Shown in pieces: positions 12,074 through 21,207 of a stretch of DNA of 64,000 nucleotides (the stretch's first letter is position 1; each line of letters begins with the position of its first letter). Made by a program: the position numbers and the translations under genes. The notes beneath the pieces were generated by a model. It was given only the letters and a program-made list of their open reading frames with translations, did not search any database and was not told where the DNA came from. This stretch comes from Aminobacter sp. AP02 (GTDB lineage: Bacteria; Pseudomonadota; Alphaproteobacteria; Rhizobiales; Rhizobiaceae), in the NCBI RefSeq assembly GCF_003148805.1, contig NZ_QGGX01000012.1, positions 62,001-126,000 on the forward strand. The letters are read 5' to 3'.

Positions 12074-13168
12074 TCAGGCCTTGACTACGAATGCCTCGCG
12101 CGGCAAGTCCGACAGCACTTCCGCACGATTGCCGCGCAGGATGACGATCTCCTCGAGGCGCAGGCCGAACCGGCCCTGCAGGTAGATACCCGGTTCGATC
12201 GAGAACACATTGCCTTCGGTAAGGATCGTCTCGGACGTTCCAGTGATGTAAGGCGGCTCGTGGATGTCGATGCCGAGGCCGTGGCCGGTCCGGTGCAGGA
12301 AGAAGTCGCCATATCCTGCGGCCGCGATGACATCGCGAGCGGCCTTGTCGACCTCCTTGGCGGCGACACCCGGCTTGGCTGCGGCAATCGCTGCCTGCAC
12401 GGCGCGCTCCAGAACGCCATGAACCTCGTCGAAGCCTTCCGGCTTTTCGCCGAACACCCCGACGCGCGTCATGTCGGAGGGATAGCCGTCCTTGCGGCCG
12501 CCGATGTCGATCAACACGGCCTCGTTGGCCTTGAGCTTGCGGTCGCCGGTGTGATGGTGCGGGAAGGCGCCGTTCTCGCCGAAGCAGACGCTGGTGAACT
12601 CCGGCTTGGCGCCATTGGCGGCGTAGAAGTCGCGGATGGCCTGTGCAACTTCGAGCTCGGTCACGCCTTCCCTGAGGGCTGCGAAGCCAGCCCGCATGGC
12701 GGCGTCATTGAGCACGGCGTTCATCTTGAGCAGCGCGTATTCGGCCTCGTCCTTCTGGCCGCGCAGGAAGCTCACCGTATCGGTGAGGAAGCCACGCTTG
12801 GCACCGGGCAAGGCGTCGATGACCAGCAGCGCGAAATCGGCGCGCATGGTTTCGTCGAGCGCGATCTTGAGGTTGCCGCGCTCAGCGCCGCAATCCTTGA
12901 GCAGCTTGGAAAGTGCCGCGCCGGGGCCATCAGCGTCGGACCAGGGGTAGAACGGAAGCTTTGTGTAGGGGCGCTGGCTGTCGACATTGAGTGCCGGCAT
13001 CAGGAAGCCGGCGTGATCTTTGGCGACAATCAGCAGCACTGGACGTTCGTCGCCATGCGGCGACATGCCTGCAAGCCAGACAAGGTGCGAAGAGGGGCCG
13101 ACGACCACAAGGTCGGTCCCGGTTTCAGCCATGCGCTCGCGCAGCCGCGCCATCCGCTCTTCGTACAT
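12074..13168 (-). CDS. M24-family metallopeptidase (Xaa-Pro dipeptidase / aminopeptidase P type)
   Basis: 364 residues with the pita-bread fold layout: an N-terminal creatinase-like domain (1-135) and a C-terminal catalytic domain. The five metal ligands can be assigned as Asp221 (VLIDIGG), Asp232 (YPSDMTR), His296 (HRTGHGLG), Glu325 (FSIEPGIY) and Glu339 (RLEEIVIL), so it should be active with Mn or a similar metal. Family members cleave Xaa-Pro bonds or related amides such as ectoine. The gene lies 80 bases downstream of a dipeptide-type binding protein gene, so it may process what the transporter brings in. Specificity cannot be read from sequence. Confidence 0.88.
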   Translation of the reverse strand: MYEERMARLRERMAETGTDLVVVGPSSHLVWLAGMSPHGDERPVLLIVAKDHAGFLMPALNVDSQRPYTKLPFYPWSDADGPGAALSKLLKDCGAERGNLKIALDETMRADFALLVIDALPGAKRGFLTDTVSFLRGQKDEAEYALLKMNAVLNDAAMRAGFAALREGVTELEVAQAIRDFYAANGAKPEFTSVCFGENGAFPHHHTGDRKLKANEAVLIDIGGRKDGYPSDMTRVGVFGEKPEGFDEVHGVLERAVQAAIAAAKPGVAAKEVDKAARDVIAAAGYGDFFLHRTGHGLGIDIHEPPYITGTSETILTEGNVFSIEPGIYLQGRFGLRLEEIVILRGNRAEVLSDLPREAFVVKA

Positions 13169-13249
13169 TGTCTCTGCCTTCTTGGAGTTGGGTAGGGGGA
13201 GGAATTGGGACCGCGCGCGAGGAGCGGTCCCGGTAGCTGTTTGTGTTCG

Positions 13250-14845
13250 TCAGTTCTTCTTGACGAGACGGTAGTAGACGAAGTCGGAGGTCGCCCCGTT
13301 GACGTAGCCTTCGACGTTCTTCGCCCGCGCCACCTGGGTCGCGGCCTGGAACATGATGACGATCGGCGACTTCTCCTGCACCTTCTTTTGAAGGTCGACA
13401 TACATGGCATTGCGCTTTGCCTGGTCAGGCTCGGCAAGTGCCGCCTTGGTTGCCTTGTTCAGCTCCTCAGGAACGGCCCATCCATTCCGCCACGTGGTGG
13501 TCGACTGATAGTGGCCGTCGGAGTTGTCTTCGTTGTAGGCGAAGGCCTTGGCGTTGGAGTGCGGGTCCATGAAGTCCGGACCCCAGTAGAGCAGCATCGC
13601 CTCGTGGGTGCGGGCACGGTACTTGGTGATCACCTGCGAGCCGGTGCCCGGGATGATGTTGAAGTTGATGCCGGCCTCGGCGAAGCTTGCCTGCAGCGAC
13701 TGCGCCATGTCGGTGAACGGCGTCGAGTTGATGACGTCGAGCGTGACGTTGATCGGCGTCTTGATGCCGGCATCGGCCAGGATCTGCTTGGCCTTGGCCG
13801 GATCGTAGGTGTAGGGCGTCTCGTCGAGCGAACCGGGGAAGCCCGACGGCCAGAATGCCTGATGCGTCTGCATCTGGCCCTTCAGGAATGTGTCGGTCAT
13901 GCCCTTGTAGTTGACTAGGTAGCGCGCGGCATCCCACACCGCTTCCGGCTGCAGGGCTGCATCTTTCTGGTTGAAGCTCAGGAAGTGCACGGCGGCCTGC
14001 GGATACGTCTCGGTGACCAGCGTGTCCTTGCCGGCGATCGTTGCGATCTGGTCCGAGGTCAGGTTCTTGGCCATGTCGACGTCACCCGATTCCAGCAGCA
14101 ATTGCTGGGTCGCGGCTTCTGCGACGTGGCGGATGATGACGCCCTTGATCTCAGGCGCGCCGTTGAAATAGTCCGGGTTGGCGGCGAGGTTGATGATCTC
14201 GCCCGGGCGGAACGCCTTGAGCACGAACGGGCCGGTGCCTGCCGAGTTGGACTTCAGCCAGCCATTGCCCATGTCGCCACTGGCCTCATTGGCCTGAAGC
14301 GTCACGGCGTCGACCACCGAAGCCGGGCGAGCGGCGAGAACGTTCAGAACGAAGGCAGAGGCGAAGTCGCCTTCATACTTGATCACGACCTTGTTGCCGT
14401 CGGCCTTGACCATGGAATCGAAGTTTTCCGGGGTCCAGCCGAGCTGGGTCAGGATGAAGGCGGGCGCCTTGTTGAGCACGATCACGCGCTTGAACGAATA
14501 GACCACGTCTTCGGCGCGCAGCGGGTTGCCGGAGGTGAACTTGACGCCGTCGCGCAGCGTGAATGTGATGGTCTTGTTGGCGTCGTCCGCAGTCCATTCC
14601 TTGGCCAGGCCAGCCGCCAGCGTCTTGGTGTCGGCCGCATCGTATTGCACCAGGCGATCATAGGTCTGGGCGACATACTCGCCCGACGAGAACTCATAAG
14701 CCTCTGCAGGGTCGATACTGACGATGTCGTCGATGTTTTGCGCCACCACGAGCACGCCCGCAGGCGTCGCCGCAAGGCTGATTCCAGGCGTCATCGGCAT
14801 CGCCAGAGCCGCTGCGAGCAGCGCGGCCTTGAACAGTTTCATCAT
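13250..14845 (-). CDS. ABC transporter substrate-binding protein, peptide/opine family (SBP_bac_5)
   Basis: 531 residues from the ATG at 14845, which follows AAAGGAGACAAA; a longer frame to 14983 is unlikely because it overlaps the regulator. The N terminus MMKLFKAALLAAALAMPMTP is a signal peptide ending at SLAA. The core has the family signatures YEFSSGEYVAQTYDRLVQYD, LAKEWTADDANKTITFTLRDGVKF and the C-terminal KKVQEKSPIVIMFQ. Such periplasmic proteins deliver di- or oligopeptides, opines or glycosides to DppBC-type permeases. The permease and ATPase genes lie on the opposite strand beyond the regulator, so the system is split across a divergent control region. Confidence 0.93.
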   Translation of the reverse strand: MMKLFKAALLAAALAMPMTPGISLAATPAGVLVVAQNIDDIVSIDPAEAYEFSSGEYVAQTYDRLVQYDAADTKTLAAGLAKEWTADDANKTITFTLRDGVKFTSGNPLRAEDVVYSFKRVIVLNKAPAFILTQLGWTPENFDSMVKADGNKVVIKYEGDFASAFVLNVLAARPASVVDAVTLQANEASGDMGNGWLKSNSAGTGPFVLKAFRPGEIINLAANPDYFNGAPEIKGVIIRHVAEAATQQLLLESGDVDMAKNLTSDQIATIAGKDTLVTETYPQAAVHFLSFNQKDAALQPEAVWDAARYLVNYKGMTDTFLKGQMQTHQAFWPSGFPGSLDETPYTYDPAKAKQILADAGIKTPINVTLDVINSTPFTDMAQSLQASFAEAGINFNIIPGTGSQVITKYRARTHEAMLLYWGPDFMDPHSNAKAFAYNEDNSDGHYQSTTTWRNGWAVPEELNKATKAALAEPDQAKRNAMYVDLQKKVQEKSPIVIMFQAATQVARAKNVEGYVNGATSDFVYYRLVKKN

Positions 14846-15495
14846 TTTGTCTCCTTTTTGGTTCCCGTTATCTTCTCTTCGGCCCTTGAACCGCGAAGGG
14901 CCGGATGCTCCGTGCGTGACCTGAACATCGGCAAGGTGCCGGTCCAGAGCATGCGCGCGAACTTGTCGGTGTCGTTGGACCATGAATGCGGACTATTGCC
15001 GCGGAAGTGCAGGCTGTCGCCGGCCGAAAGTTCCATCTCCTGGTCCTCGAGGCGCTGGGTAATCGAGCCCTCGAGAATGAACAGGATCTCTTCGCCCTCA
15101 TGGCTGACCGTCTCGGAGCGATAGCCAGGTGGAACGTTGAGGATGAAGGAGGACAAGACGTTGCCGGTGAAGTCGGCGGCAATGCGCTCGTAGACGATCG
15201 AAGAGCCGTCGACGGAGAATCGATTGCGTTCGGCGGAACGGGTCAGTCCGTCCTCCATGCTCGGCGTGGCGATGAAGTAATCCACACCCACATCGAGGCT
15301 GCGCGCAATTTGTGCAAGCGTACCGAGCGAAGGGGTGGCATGATCGCGCTCGACCTGGCTGAGGTAACCGACCGAAATGCCCGCGGCGTCACACAATTCC
15401 TGCAAGGTCATCGACAACTGCCGGCGGCGCGCACGGATCAGCGCGCCCACCTTGGGCTGGCTCGACGCCGCGTTCTTGCTGGCCTCCGAGGACAC
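14842..15495 (-). CDS. XRE-family transcriptional regulator with C-terminal cupin domain
   Basis: 217 residues. An N-terminal helix-turn-helix of the lambda-Cro type (residues 18-72: LIRARRRQLSMTLQELCDAA, then VGYLSQVERDHATPSLGTL) is followed by a cupin_2 sensor domain (about 110-195: HEGEEILFILEGSI, LSAGDSLHFRGNSPHSW). This layout is that of PuuR/SutR-like regulators that respond to small ligands. The start is a GTG at 15495, behind GGGAG. Its stop overlaps the start of the binding-protein gene by four bases (ATGA), so the two are coupled. It probably controls the divergent transporter genes and itself through the palindrome at 15510. Confidence 0.9.
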   Translation of the reverse strand: MSSEASKNAASSQPKVGALIRARRRQLSMTLQELCDAAGISVGYLSQVERDHATPSLGTLAQIARSLDVGVDYFIATPSMEDGLTRSAERNRFSVDGSSIVYERIAADFTGNVLSSFILNVPPGYRSETVSHEGEEILFILEGSITQRLEDQEMELSAGDSLHFRGNSPHSWSNDTDKFARMLWTGTLPMFRSRTEHPALRGSRAEEKITGTKKETK

Positions 15496-15509
15496 GCTTT
15501 TTTGCTCCC

Positions 15510-15526
15510 ATCAAAATTTTTTTGAT
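15510..15526. promoter_or_regulatory. Candidate operator of the XRE-cupin regulator
   Basis: A perfect 7-bp inverted repeat, ATCAAAA and TTTTGAT, separated by TTT. It overlaps the -35 element of the rightward promoter and lies 15 bases from the regulator start codon. The position suits a repressor that controls both directions. Binding is inference. Confidence 0.5.
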
Positions 15527-15549
15527 CTAAGCAAAATTATTTGTATAGT
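15522..15549 (+). promoter_or_regulatory. Candidate promoter of the rightward transporter operon
   Basis: TTGATC (15522-15527), 16 bases, then TATAGT (15544-15549). The predicted transcription start is near 15556, giving a leader of 25-70 bases depending on which GTG starts the permease. The -35 is covered by the operator palindrome. Confidence 0.55.
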
Positions 15550-15626
15550 CCAAGCGGAATTTTGAGCGACAGAAGACATCCGTGCCGCGTCGTCGGCGCG
15601 CCAGAGGTGGTGGGAACAAAAACCGC

Positions 15627-16715
15627 GTGGCATCAGAAACCGACTCCGCCGTACAGGCGCTTCCAACAGGGCCCGGCGGCCCGTCGCGAAATGCGCGCAA
15701 CGCCTGGAAATCAGTGAAAGGCGTGCTGGGTTTCCTGGTCGCTATCGCGTTTACCTTCCTTGGCCTGCTTGCCATCACCTTCTTCATCGGCCGCGTCGTG
15801 CCGATCGATCCTGTGCTTGCCGTAGTCGGTGACCGCGCCCCGCGCGCCGTCTACGAGGCCGCGCGTATCGAGATGGGCCTCGACAAGCCCCTGATCGTCC
15901 AGTTCTTCCACTATGTCGGCAATGTTCTGACTGGCGACCTCGGCATGTCGGTCTCCACCGGCAAGCCGGTTGTCGAAGACCTCAAGCGGGTTTTCCCGGC
16001 AACGCTGGAGATGGCGACGCTTGGCATCATGATCGGTGTGCTGCTCGGCGTGCCGATGGGTGTCTATGCCGCCAGCCGCCAGGGCAGCCTGCTCGACCAG
16101 GTCATCCGCGTTGTCGGACTGCTCGGCTATTCGATCCCGGCTTTCTGGCTCGGACTGGTCGGCCTGGCGCTGTTTTACGCCAAGCTGCAGTGGGTTGGAG
16201 GTCCCGGACGTCTCGACATCTTCTATGACGGCATGGTCGATCCGGTCACCGGGCTTGTGCTGATCGACTCCCTGATCGCCGGGGAAACCGAGATCTTCTT
16301 CAACGCCTTGAGCCATATCGCGCTGCCCGCTGCCGTGCTCGGCTTCTTCAGCCTGGCCTATATCGCCCGCATGACGCGTTCCTTCATGCTCGACCAGCTG
16401 GCGCAGGAATATGTCACCACAGCTCGTGTCAAGGGCGTGTCAGAGCGGCTTGTGCTGTGGCGCCATGCCTTCCGGCCGATCCTCGTGCCGCTCATCACTG
16501 TCATCGGCCTGTCTTATGCCGGCCTGCTTGAAGGCTCGGTCATGATCGAGACCGTGTTCTCCTGGCCCGGCATCGGCAACTACCTGACCACCGCATTGCT
16601 CAACGCAGACATGAATGCCGTGCTGGGGGCAACGTTGGTGATCGGCGCCGTGTTCATCGGCATCAACAAGATTTCGGACGTGCTCTACCGCGTCCTCGAC
16701 CCGAGGGCACGCTGA
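15627..16715 (+). CDS. ABC transporter permease, DppB/OppB type
   Basis: About 362 residues with six membrane segments and the binding-protein-dependent transport signature EYVTTARVKGVSERLVLWRHA, ending with LYRVLDPRAR, as in dipeptide permeases. It forms one half of the channel. The start is uncertain: I prefer the GTG at 15627, behind GGTGGTGGGAAC, but a GTG at 15582 is also in frame and would add 15 basic residues. The large loop at about residues 190-215 (LQWVGGPGRLDIFYDG) is normal for DppB. Its stop overlaps the next start by one base. Confidence 0.9.
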   Translation: MASETDSAVQALPTGPGGPSRNARNAWKSVKGVLGFLVAIAFTFLGLLAITFFIGRVVPIDPVLAVVGDRAPRAVYEAARIEMGLDKPLIVQFFHYVGNVLTGDLGMSVSTGKPVVEDLKRVFPATLEMATLGIMIGVLLGVPMGVYAASRQGSLLDQVIRVVGLLGYSIPAFWLGLVGLALFYAKLQWVGGPGRLDIFYDGMVDPVTGLVLIDSLIAGETEIFFNALSHIALPAAVLGFFSLAYIARMTRSFMLDQLAQEYVTTARVKGVSERLVLWRHAFRPILVPLITVIGLSYAGLLEGSVMIETVFSWPGIGNYLTTALLNADMNAVLGATLVIGAVFIGINKISDVLYRVLDPRAR

Positions 16716-17620
16716 TGGCGACGACACGCGACTGGCTTCTCGACGATTCCCCGTCCTCACGCCTGCAGGCACGGCTCGGCCGCAGCTATCGCCTGAGCCA
16801 TGCCCTTGCGCGCAATCCCTTGGCCATGGTCGGCGCGATCATCGTGCTGACGCTCATCCTGGTGGCGCTGTTTGCGCCATGGATCGCGACCCATTCGCCG
16901 ATCGGTCAGGATCTCGCCATGCGGCTCAAGCCACCGAGCTGGGACAACTGGATGGGGACCGACGAACTCGGCCGCGACATCTGGAGCCGTGTCGTCTACG
17001 GTGCGCGTATCACGCTGATGATCGTGGCGCTGGTGGCTGTGCTCGCGGCACCCGTCGGGCTGATCGTCGGTGCCGTTGCCGGCTATTTCGGCGGCTGGAC
17101 AGACCGTATCCTGATGGGCATCACCGACATCTTCCTGTCGATGCCCAAGCTGATCCTGGCGCTGGCCTTCGTGGCTGCCCTCGGACCCGGCATCCAGAAC
17201 GCCATCATCGCCATCGCGATTGCCACCTGGCCGGGTTATGCCCGCATTGCCAGGGCCGAGACGCTGACGATCCGCAATTCCGAGTTCGTAGCGGCGGTCG
17301 AGCTTCAAGGTGCCTCATCCTTCCGCGTCATCGTCAACCACATCCTACCGCTGTGCACGTCGTCGATGATCATCCGCGTCACCCTCGATATGGCTGGCAT
17401 CATCCTGACCGCTGCGGGCCTCGGCTTCATCGGTCTTGGCGCACAGCCACCGTTGCCGGAGTGGGGCGCCATGATCTCGCGCGGCCGCTCGTTCATCCTC
17501 GACCAGTGGTGGGTTGCGACCATGCCTGGCTTTGCCATCGTCATCGTCAGCCTCGGCTTCTGCTTCCTCGGTGACGGACTGCGCGATGTGCTTGATCCCA
17601 AGCATGGAGATCGGCAATGA
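16715..17620 (+). CDS. ABC transporter permease, DppC/OppC type
   Basis: 301 residues, the expected size for the second permease. It has the DppC N-terminal soluble part, then [20 protein letters not shown] as first membrane helix, the periplasmic motif [20 protein letters not shown] that is diagnostic of DppC, and the cytoplasmic EAA loop [21 protein letters not shown]. The ATG overlaps the upstream stop (TGATG), and its own stop overlaps the ATPase start (ATGA), so four genes are translationally coupled. Confidence 0.93.
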   Translation: MATTRDWLLDDSPSSRLQARLGRSYRLSHALARNPLAMVGAIIVLTLILVALFAPWIATHSPIGQDLAMRLKPPSWDNWMGTDELGRDIWSRVVYGARITLMIVALVAVLAAPVGLIVGAVAGYFGGWTDRILMGITDIFLSMPKLILALAFVAALGPGIQNAIIAIAIATWPGYARIARAETLTIRNSEFVAAVELQGASSFRVIVNHILPLCTSSMIIRVTLDMAGIILTAAGLGFIGLGAQPPLPEWGAMISRGRSFILDQWWVATMPGFAIVIVSLGFCFLGDGLRDVLDPKHGDRQ

Positions 17621-18447
17621 ACGCGCTGCTTGAAATCCGCAATCTGAAGGTCACGTTCCCCACGGCGCGCGGCCCGGTCGACGTGGTCAAGGGCCTGTCG
17701 CTGACGCTTGGCCGCGAACGGCTTGGCATCGTCGGCGAAAGCGGCTCGGGCAAGTCGATGACTGGTCGCTCGATCCTGCGGCTTATCCGTTCGCCCGGCC
17801 AGGTCACTGCTGATGAAATGACCTTCAACGGCACCGATCTGCTGTCGCTGTCCGAAAGGCAGATGCGTGCCATCCGCGGCGCCCGCATCTCGATGGTCAT
17901 GCAGGATCCGAAGTTCTCGCTGAACCCAGTCATGACCATCGGCGACCAGATCGCCGAGGCGCTCCTGACCCATCAGAAGCTTGCGCGCAGCGACATCCGC
18001 AGCCGTACGCTTGCCATGCTCGAAGCCGTGCGCATCAACGATCCGGAACGTGTGCTCGGGCTCTATCCGCACGAAGTGTCGGGCGGCATGGGTCAGCGCG
18101 TCATGATCGCCATGATGCTCATCCCCGAACCGGACCTCCTGATCGCCGATGAGCCGACCTCGGCGCTCGACGTCTCGGTCCAGGCCCAGGTGCTCGAGAT
18201 CATCGACGATCTGGTCAAGCGCAAGGGCATGGGCCTGATCCTGATCAGCCACGACCTTGACCTCGTCTCGGCCTATTGCGACCGTATCCTGGTGATGCGC
18301 AGCGGCGAAGTGGTCGAGGAATGCGATGCCGGCGAGCTCAAGAACGCCAAGCATCCATATACGCGCGGCCTGCTCGCCTCGATCCCGCGCATCGACGAAA
18401 GCCGCGACGAACTTCCTGTCCTTGAACGTACTGGGGCTTCGACATGA
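17617..18447 (+). CDS. Peptide ABC transporter ATP-binding protein, DppD/OppD type
   Basis: 276 residues. Walker A is GESGSGKS at 40-47, the Q-loop is in [20 protein letters not shown], the ABC signature is [15 protein letters not shown] and Walker B is [12 protein letters not shown]. It lacks the long C-terminal iron-sulfur-like cysteine extension of E. coli OppD/DppD, as its length shows. It powers import together with the DppF-like subunit encoded next, whose start overlaps by four bases. Confidence 0.93.
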   Translation: MNALLEIRNLKVTFPTARGPVDVVKGLSLTLGRERLGIVGESGSGKSMTGRSILRLIRSPGQVTADEMTFNGTDLLSLSERQMRAIRGARISMVMQDPKFSLNPVMTIGDQIAEALLTHQKLARSDIRSRTLAMLEAVRINDPERVLGLYPHEVSGGMGQRVMIAMMLIPEPDLLIADEPTSALDVSVQAQVLEIIDDLVKRKGMGLILISHDLDLVSAYCDRILVMRSGEVVEECDAGELKNAKHPYTRGLLASIPRIDESRDELPVLERTGAST

Positions 18448-19187
18448 ACGCGCTGGCGATCGACAATCTCGACATCTCCTACGGCGACTCGAAGGTCACC
18501 CACGGCATCGGCTTCAATGTCGCCGAGGGCGAGAGCTTCGCTTTGGTCGGCGAGAGTGGTTCAGGCAAGACCACCGTGCTCAAGGCGATTGCCGGCATGG
18601 CCAAGAGCTGGACCGGCTCCATCTCGGTCTTCGGTGCGCCGCGCAGCCATGGCATCGACCGTGGTTTCGCCAAGCAGTGCCAGATGGTGTTCCAGGACCC
18701 TTACGGATCGCTGCATCCGCGCAAGACTGTCGACGCCACGCTCAGTGAGCCGCTTGCCATCCACGGCATTGGCGACAGCGGCGCGCGCGTCGACGAAGTC
18801 ATGCAATCGGTCGGCCTCGACCGCCGCTTCCGCTTTCGTTTTCCGCACCAGCTCTCTGGCGGCCAGCGCCAGCGCGTAGCCATCGCGCGCGCCCTGATCC
18901 TCAAGCCCCAGATGCTTCTGCTCGACGAGCCGACCTCGGCGCTCGACGTGTCGGTGCAGGCGGAAATTCTCAACCTGCTCAAGCGCCTGCGCCGCGAGCA
19001 GGGGCTGACCTATCTGATGGTCACCCACAATCTGCCTGTCGTCTCGTTCCTGTGCGACCGTCTTGCCGTCATGCGCCATGGCCGTGTCGTCGAGATCGCC
19101 GACGTCGACCAGCTCAAGCGCGGCGCGCTTGTCGATCCCTATTCGCGCGAACTCACCAAGTTCAGCGCGGCTCATCTCCAGAACTGA
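18444..19187 (+). CDS. Peptide ABC transporter ATP-binding protein, DppF/OppF type
   Basis: 247 residues. Walker A is GESGSGKT at 36-43, then MVFQDPYGSLHPRKTVDATL, which is characteristic of the DppF/OppF class, LSGGQRQRVAIARALILKP as signature and [19 protein letters not shown] as Walker B. It is shorter than many DppF proteins (about 320) because the C-terminal dipeptide-transport extension is cut to about 20 residues. It should pair with the preceding ATPase. Confidence 0.93.
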   Translation: MNALAIDNLDISYGDSKVTHGIGFNVAEGESFALVGESGSGKTTVLKAIAGMAKSWTGSISVFGAPRSHGIDRGFAKQCQMVFQDPYGSLHPRKTVDATLSEPLAIHGIGDSGARVDEVMQSVGLDRRFRFRFPHQLSGGQRQRVAIARALILKPQMLLLDEPTSALDVSVQAEILNLLKRLRREQGLTYLMVTHNLPVVSFLCDRLAVMRHGRVVEIADVDQLKRGALVDPYSRELTKFSAAHLQN

Positions 19188-19201
19188 AATAGAGGTAAGT
19201 C

Positions 19202-19708
19202 ATGACAGAAACCAATTTCGCCGAGGCGCTCGCCGCCTTCGATGCCGCCATTGCGACCACCACCGAAGTCGAGGGCGTGTGGAAGGCGCTTCAGGCGCTG
19301 GCCGACGTCGTTGTCGGCGCCAAGCTGTTCACGGTCATGAAGCTCGATTGGGCCAATGAGCGCTCGGGCCGCACCTACACCAGCCACCCGGACGCATATC
19401 CGGTTTCCGGCACCAAGCCGATCAACCGCACGCATTGGTTTGACAAGATCCATGTCGAGCGCAAGCCCTTCGTCGCCAACACGATCAAGGACATTGCCGA
19501 CGTGTTCCCAGATCATGAGACGATCTGGTCGCTCGGCTGTGGCTCGGTGCTCAACTGGCCGGTCTTCGTCGGCGACAAGCTCGTCGGCACCGTCAACATG
19601 CTGCACGAAGAGCATTTCTACACGCCGGCTCGCATTGAGGCGGCAAACCAGCTGTCGCTGGCAGCCAAGACCGCCTTCCTCGCTGTCGAGCACCTCGAGC
19701 GCGGCTAA
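19202..19708 (+). CDS. GAF domain protein
   Basis: 168 residues forming a single GAF-type sensory fold, with KLFTVMKLDWANERSGRTYT and the closing GTVNMLHEEHFYTPARIEAA and LAAKTAFLAVEHL. The ATG at 19202 follows AGAGGTAAG, 14 bases after the last ATPase gene, so it belongs to the transporter operon. No output domain is attached. It may bind the transported ligand or a product and inform another protein, but this is speculation. It converges on panD. Confidence 0.82.
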   Translation: MTETNFAEALAAFDAAIATTTEVEGVWKALQALADVVVGAKLFTVMKLDWANERSGRTYTSHPDAYPVSGTKPINRTHWFDKIHVERKPFVANTIKDIADVFPDHETIWSLGCGSVLNWPVFVGDKLVGTVNMLHEEHFYTPARIEAANQLSLAAKTAFLAVEHLERG

Positions 19709-19734
19709 GCACTTCAGGCCAAGGCCTGCCGCAG

Positions 19735-20187
19735 TCAGTGACTGCTCACCAGCGCGGGGATCGCAAGCCGCGCGCTGGTTTCGTCCAGGATCGAGAAGTT
19801 GTAGCGACCGAATTGGTCGCGGTCGACCGAATAGGTCAGCCGCTCAGCAATGCGGTTGTCCTTGTCGAAGGTCAGCACGCGCGGCTTGAGCGTGGTGATC
19901 TCGCTCTCGTTCACATAGACCGAATTGCAGATGATGACTTGGTCGCCGGCCTGGCAGGTGCGGGCGGCAGCGCCATTGAGGATGCAGCAGCGCGAACCGC
20001 GCTCGCCCAGGATCACATAGGTCGAAATCCGCGCGCCGGAACTTTTGTTCCAGATCTCGACGAACTCCATCGGTAGGATGCCGGCTTCCTCGCAATGGTC
20101 GGGGTCGAGCGTGATCGAGCCGTGATACTCGAGATTGGCTTCGGTGACGTGGATGCCATGCAGCTTGCCCGCGACAATCTTGCGCAT
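19735..20187 (-). CDS. panD: Aspartate 1-decarboxylase (pyruvoyl enzyme)
   Basis: 150 residues; makes beta-alanine from aspartate for pantothenate and CoA. The self-cleavage site is Gly23-Ser24 in [10 protein letters not shown]; the new N-terminal serine becomes the pyruvoyl cofactor. Other family positions present are [14 protein letters not shown] and the NGAAAR loop. The protein is about 25 residues longer than E. coli PanD; the extra C-terminal tail ([19 protein letters not shown]) is of unknown role. The ATG at 20187 follows CGGGAGGAAACGA, a strong site. It lies 36 bases downstream of bioZ and is likely the last gene of the nad-bio transcript. Confidence 0.92.
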   Translation of the reverse strand: MRKIVAGKLHGIHVTEANLEYHGSITLDPDHCEEAGILPMEFVEIWNKSSGARISTYVILGERGSRCCILNGAAARTCQAGDQVIICNSVYVNESEITTLKPRVLTFDKDNRIAERLTYSVDRDQFGRYNFSILDETSARLAIPALVSSH

Positions 20188-20223
20188 TCGTTTCCTCCCG
20201 TTACGCCGGACGGCGTCGTATTC

Positions 20224-21207
20224 CTACATTCCAATCACCAGCGCCCCGCCGGTGAGGCCCGCGCCGGCGGCGGCCAGCAAGAGCTTTTCGCCCTGCTGGA
20301 ACGGCCGAGCCGCATGCGCGACCGACAACGACAGAGGGATCGTCGCGGCTGACGAATTTCCGTAGTCGGCGATCGTCTTGACGATACGGTCGTCGGCGAT
20401 GCCGAGCGACTTGCCGACGGCGTTGAAGATGCGGGCATTGGCCTGATGCGGCACGAAGCGGGCGATTTCAGCGGCGCTGACGTTCGCCGTCGCCAGAGCT
20501 TCCTCAGAACACCGGCTCATCATCTCGACGGCCTTGACGAAAACCTCGCGGCCATTGGCGATTGTCATGCGAGTCTCGGCGATGTCCAGTTCGTCGGCGA
20601 AGGGGCGGCTGCTGCCGCCGGCAGGGATCTGGATCAGTCCGTAGCCCGCACCCTCCGAAGCCACCGAAGCGCCGAGAATACCCTGAACGGGATCGTTCGA
20701 GGGACCCAGCATGACTGCACCCGCCGCGTCGGCGAACAGCACAGCGCTTGCTCGGTCGGCCGGGTTGATGCGGCGGCTCAGGATGTTGGCGGCAATGACG
20801 AGCGCCGGCTTGTTGTGCAGGCGCACGAAACCATCGGCGAAGGTCAGCGCATAGATGAAACCGGCGCAAGCGCCGGCAAGGTCAACACCGCCGGCAGCGG
20901 TGAGGGCAAGCCGGTGCGCCACAAGCGGCGCGCTCGGCGGCAAGAGATGGTCGGGGGTCGAGGTGGCGAGCAGCAAAAGACCAACTCCGCAACGGTCGAT
21001 GCCGGCGGCTCGGAGCGCCATGTCGCCGGCCTTGGCCGCAAGTCCCGACAGCGTGTCCTGGGGCTCAGCCCAGTAACGCGAGCGGATACCCGTCCGTCCT
21101 TCGATCCAGCCGTCATCCAGTCCGAGACTGGTCTCGATCTCGGCGTTCGGTACCTTTCGCGAGGGAACGTGGTGGCCGAAACCGAGGATGCGCGCCGAAC
21201 GATTCAC
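20224..21207 (-). CDS. bioZ: BioZ, FabH-like 3-ketoacyl-ACP synthase for the biotin pimeloyl moiety
   Basis: 327 residues of the KAS III family with an intact Cys-His-Asn triad: Cys114 (GACAGF), His254 (PHQANAR) and Asn284 (DYGNSSAA). BioZ was described first from a Mesorhizobium bio operon; work in Agrobacterium showed that it condenses glutaryl-CoA (or its ACP form) with malonyl-ACP to start pimeloyl synthesis, replacing BioC/BioH. The start is a GTG at 21207 that overlaps the bioA stop by four bases (GTGA). Position in a bioBFDAZ cluster, rather than near fab genes, supports BioZ over FabH. Confidence 0.93.
   Translation of the reverse strand: MNRSARILGFGHHVPSRKVPNAEIETSLGLDDGWIEGRTGIRSRYWAEPQDTLSGLAAKAGDMALRAAGIDRCGVGLLLLATSTPDHLLPPSAPLVAHRLALTAAGGVDLAGACAGFIYALTFADGFVRLHNKPALVIAANILSRRINPADRASAVLFADAAGAVMLGPSNDPVQGILGASVASEGAGYGLIQIPAGGSSRPFADELDIAETRMTIANGREVFVKAVEMMSRCSEEALATANVSAAEIARFVPHQANARIFNAVGKSLGIADDRIVKTIADYGNSSAATIPLSLSVAHAARPFQQGEKLLLAAAGAGLTGGALVIGM

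Noticed and set aside
12059-13195. Plus-strand 378-codon frame over the M24 peptidase
   Set aside because: Antisense shadow; the minus-strand product has all five metal ligands.
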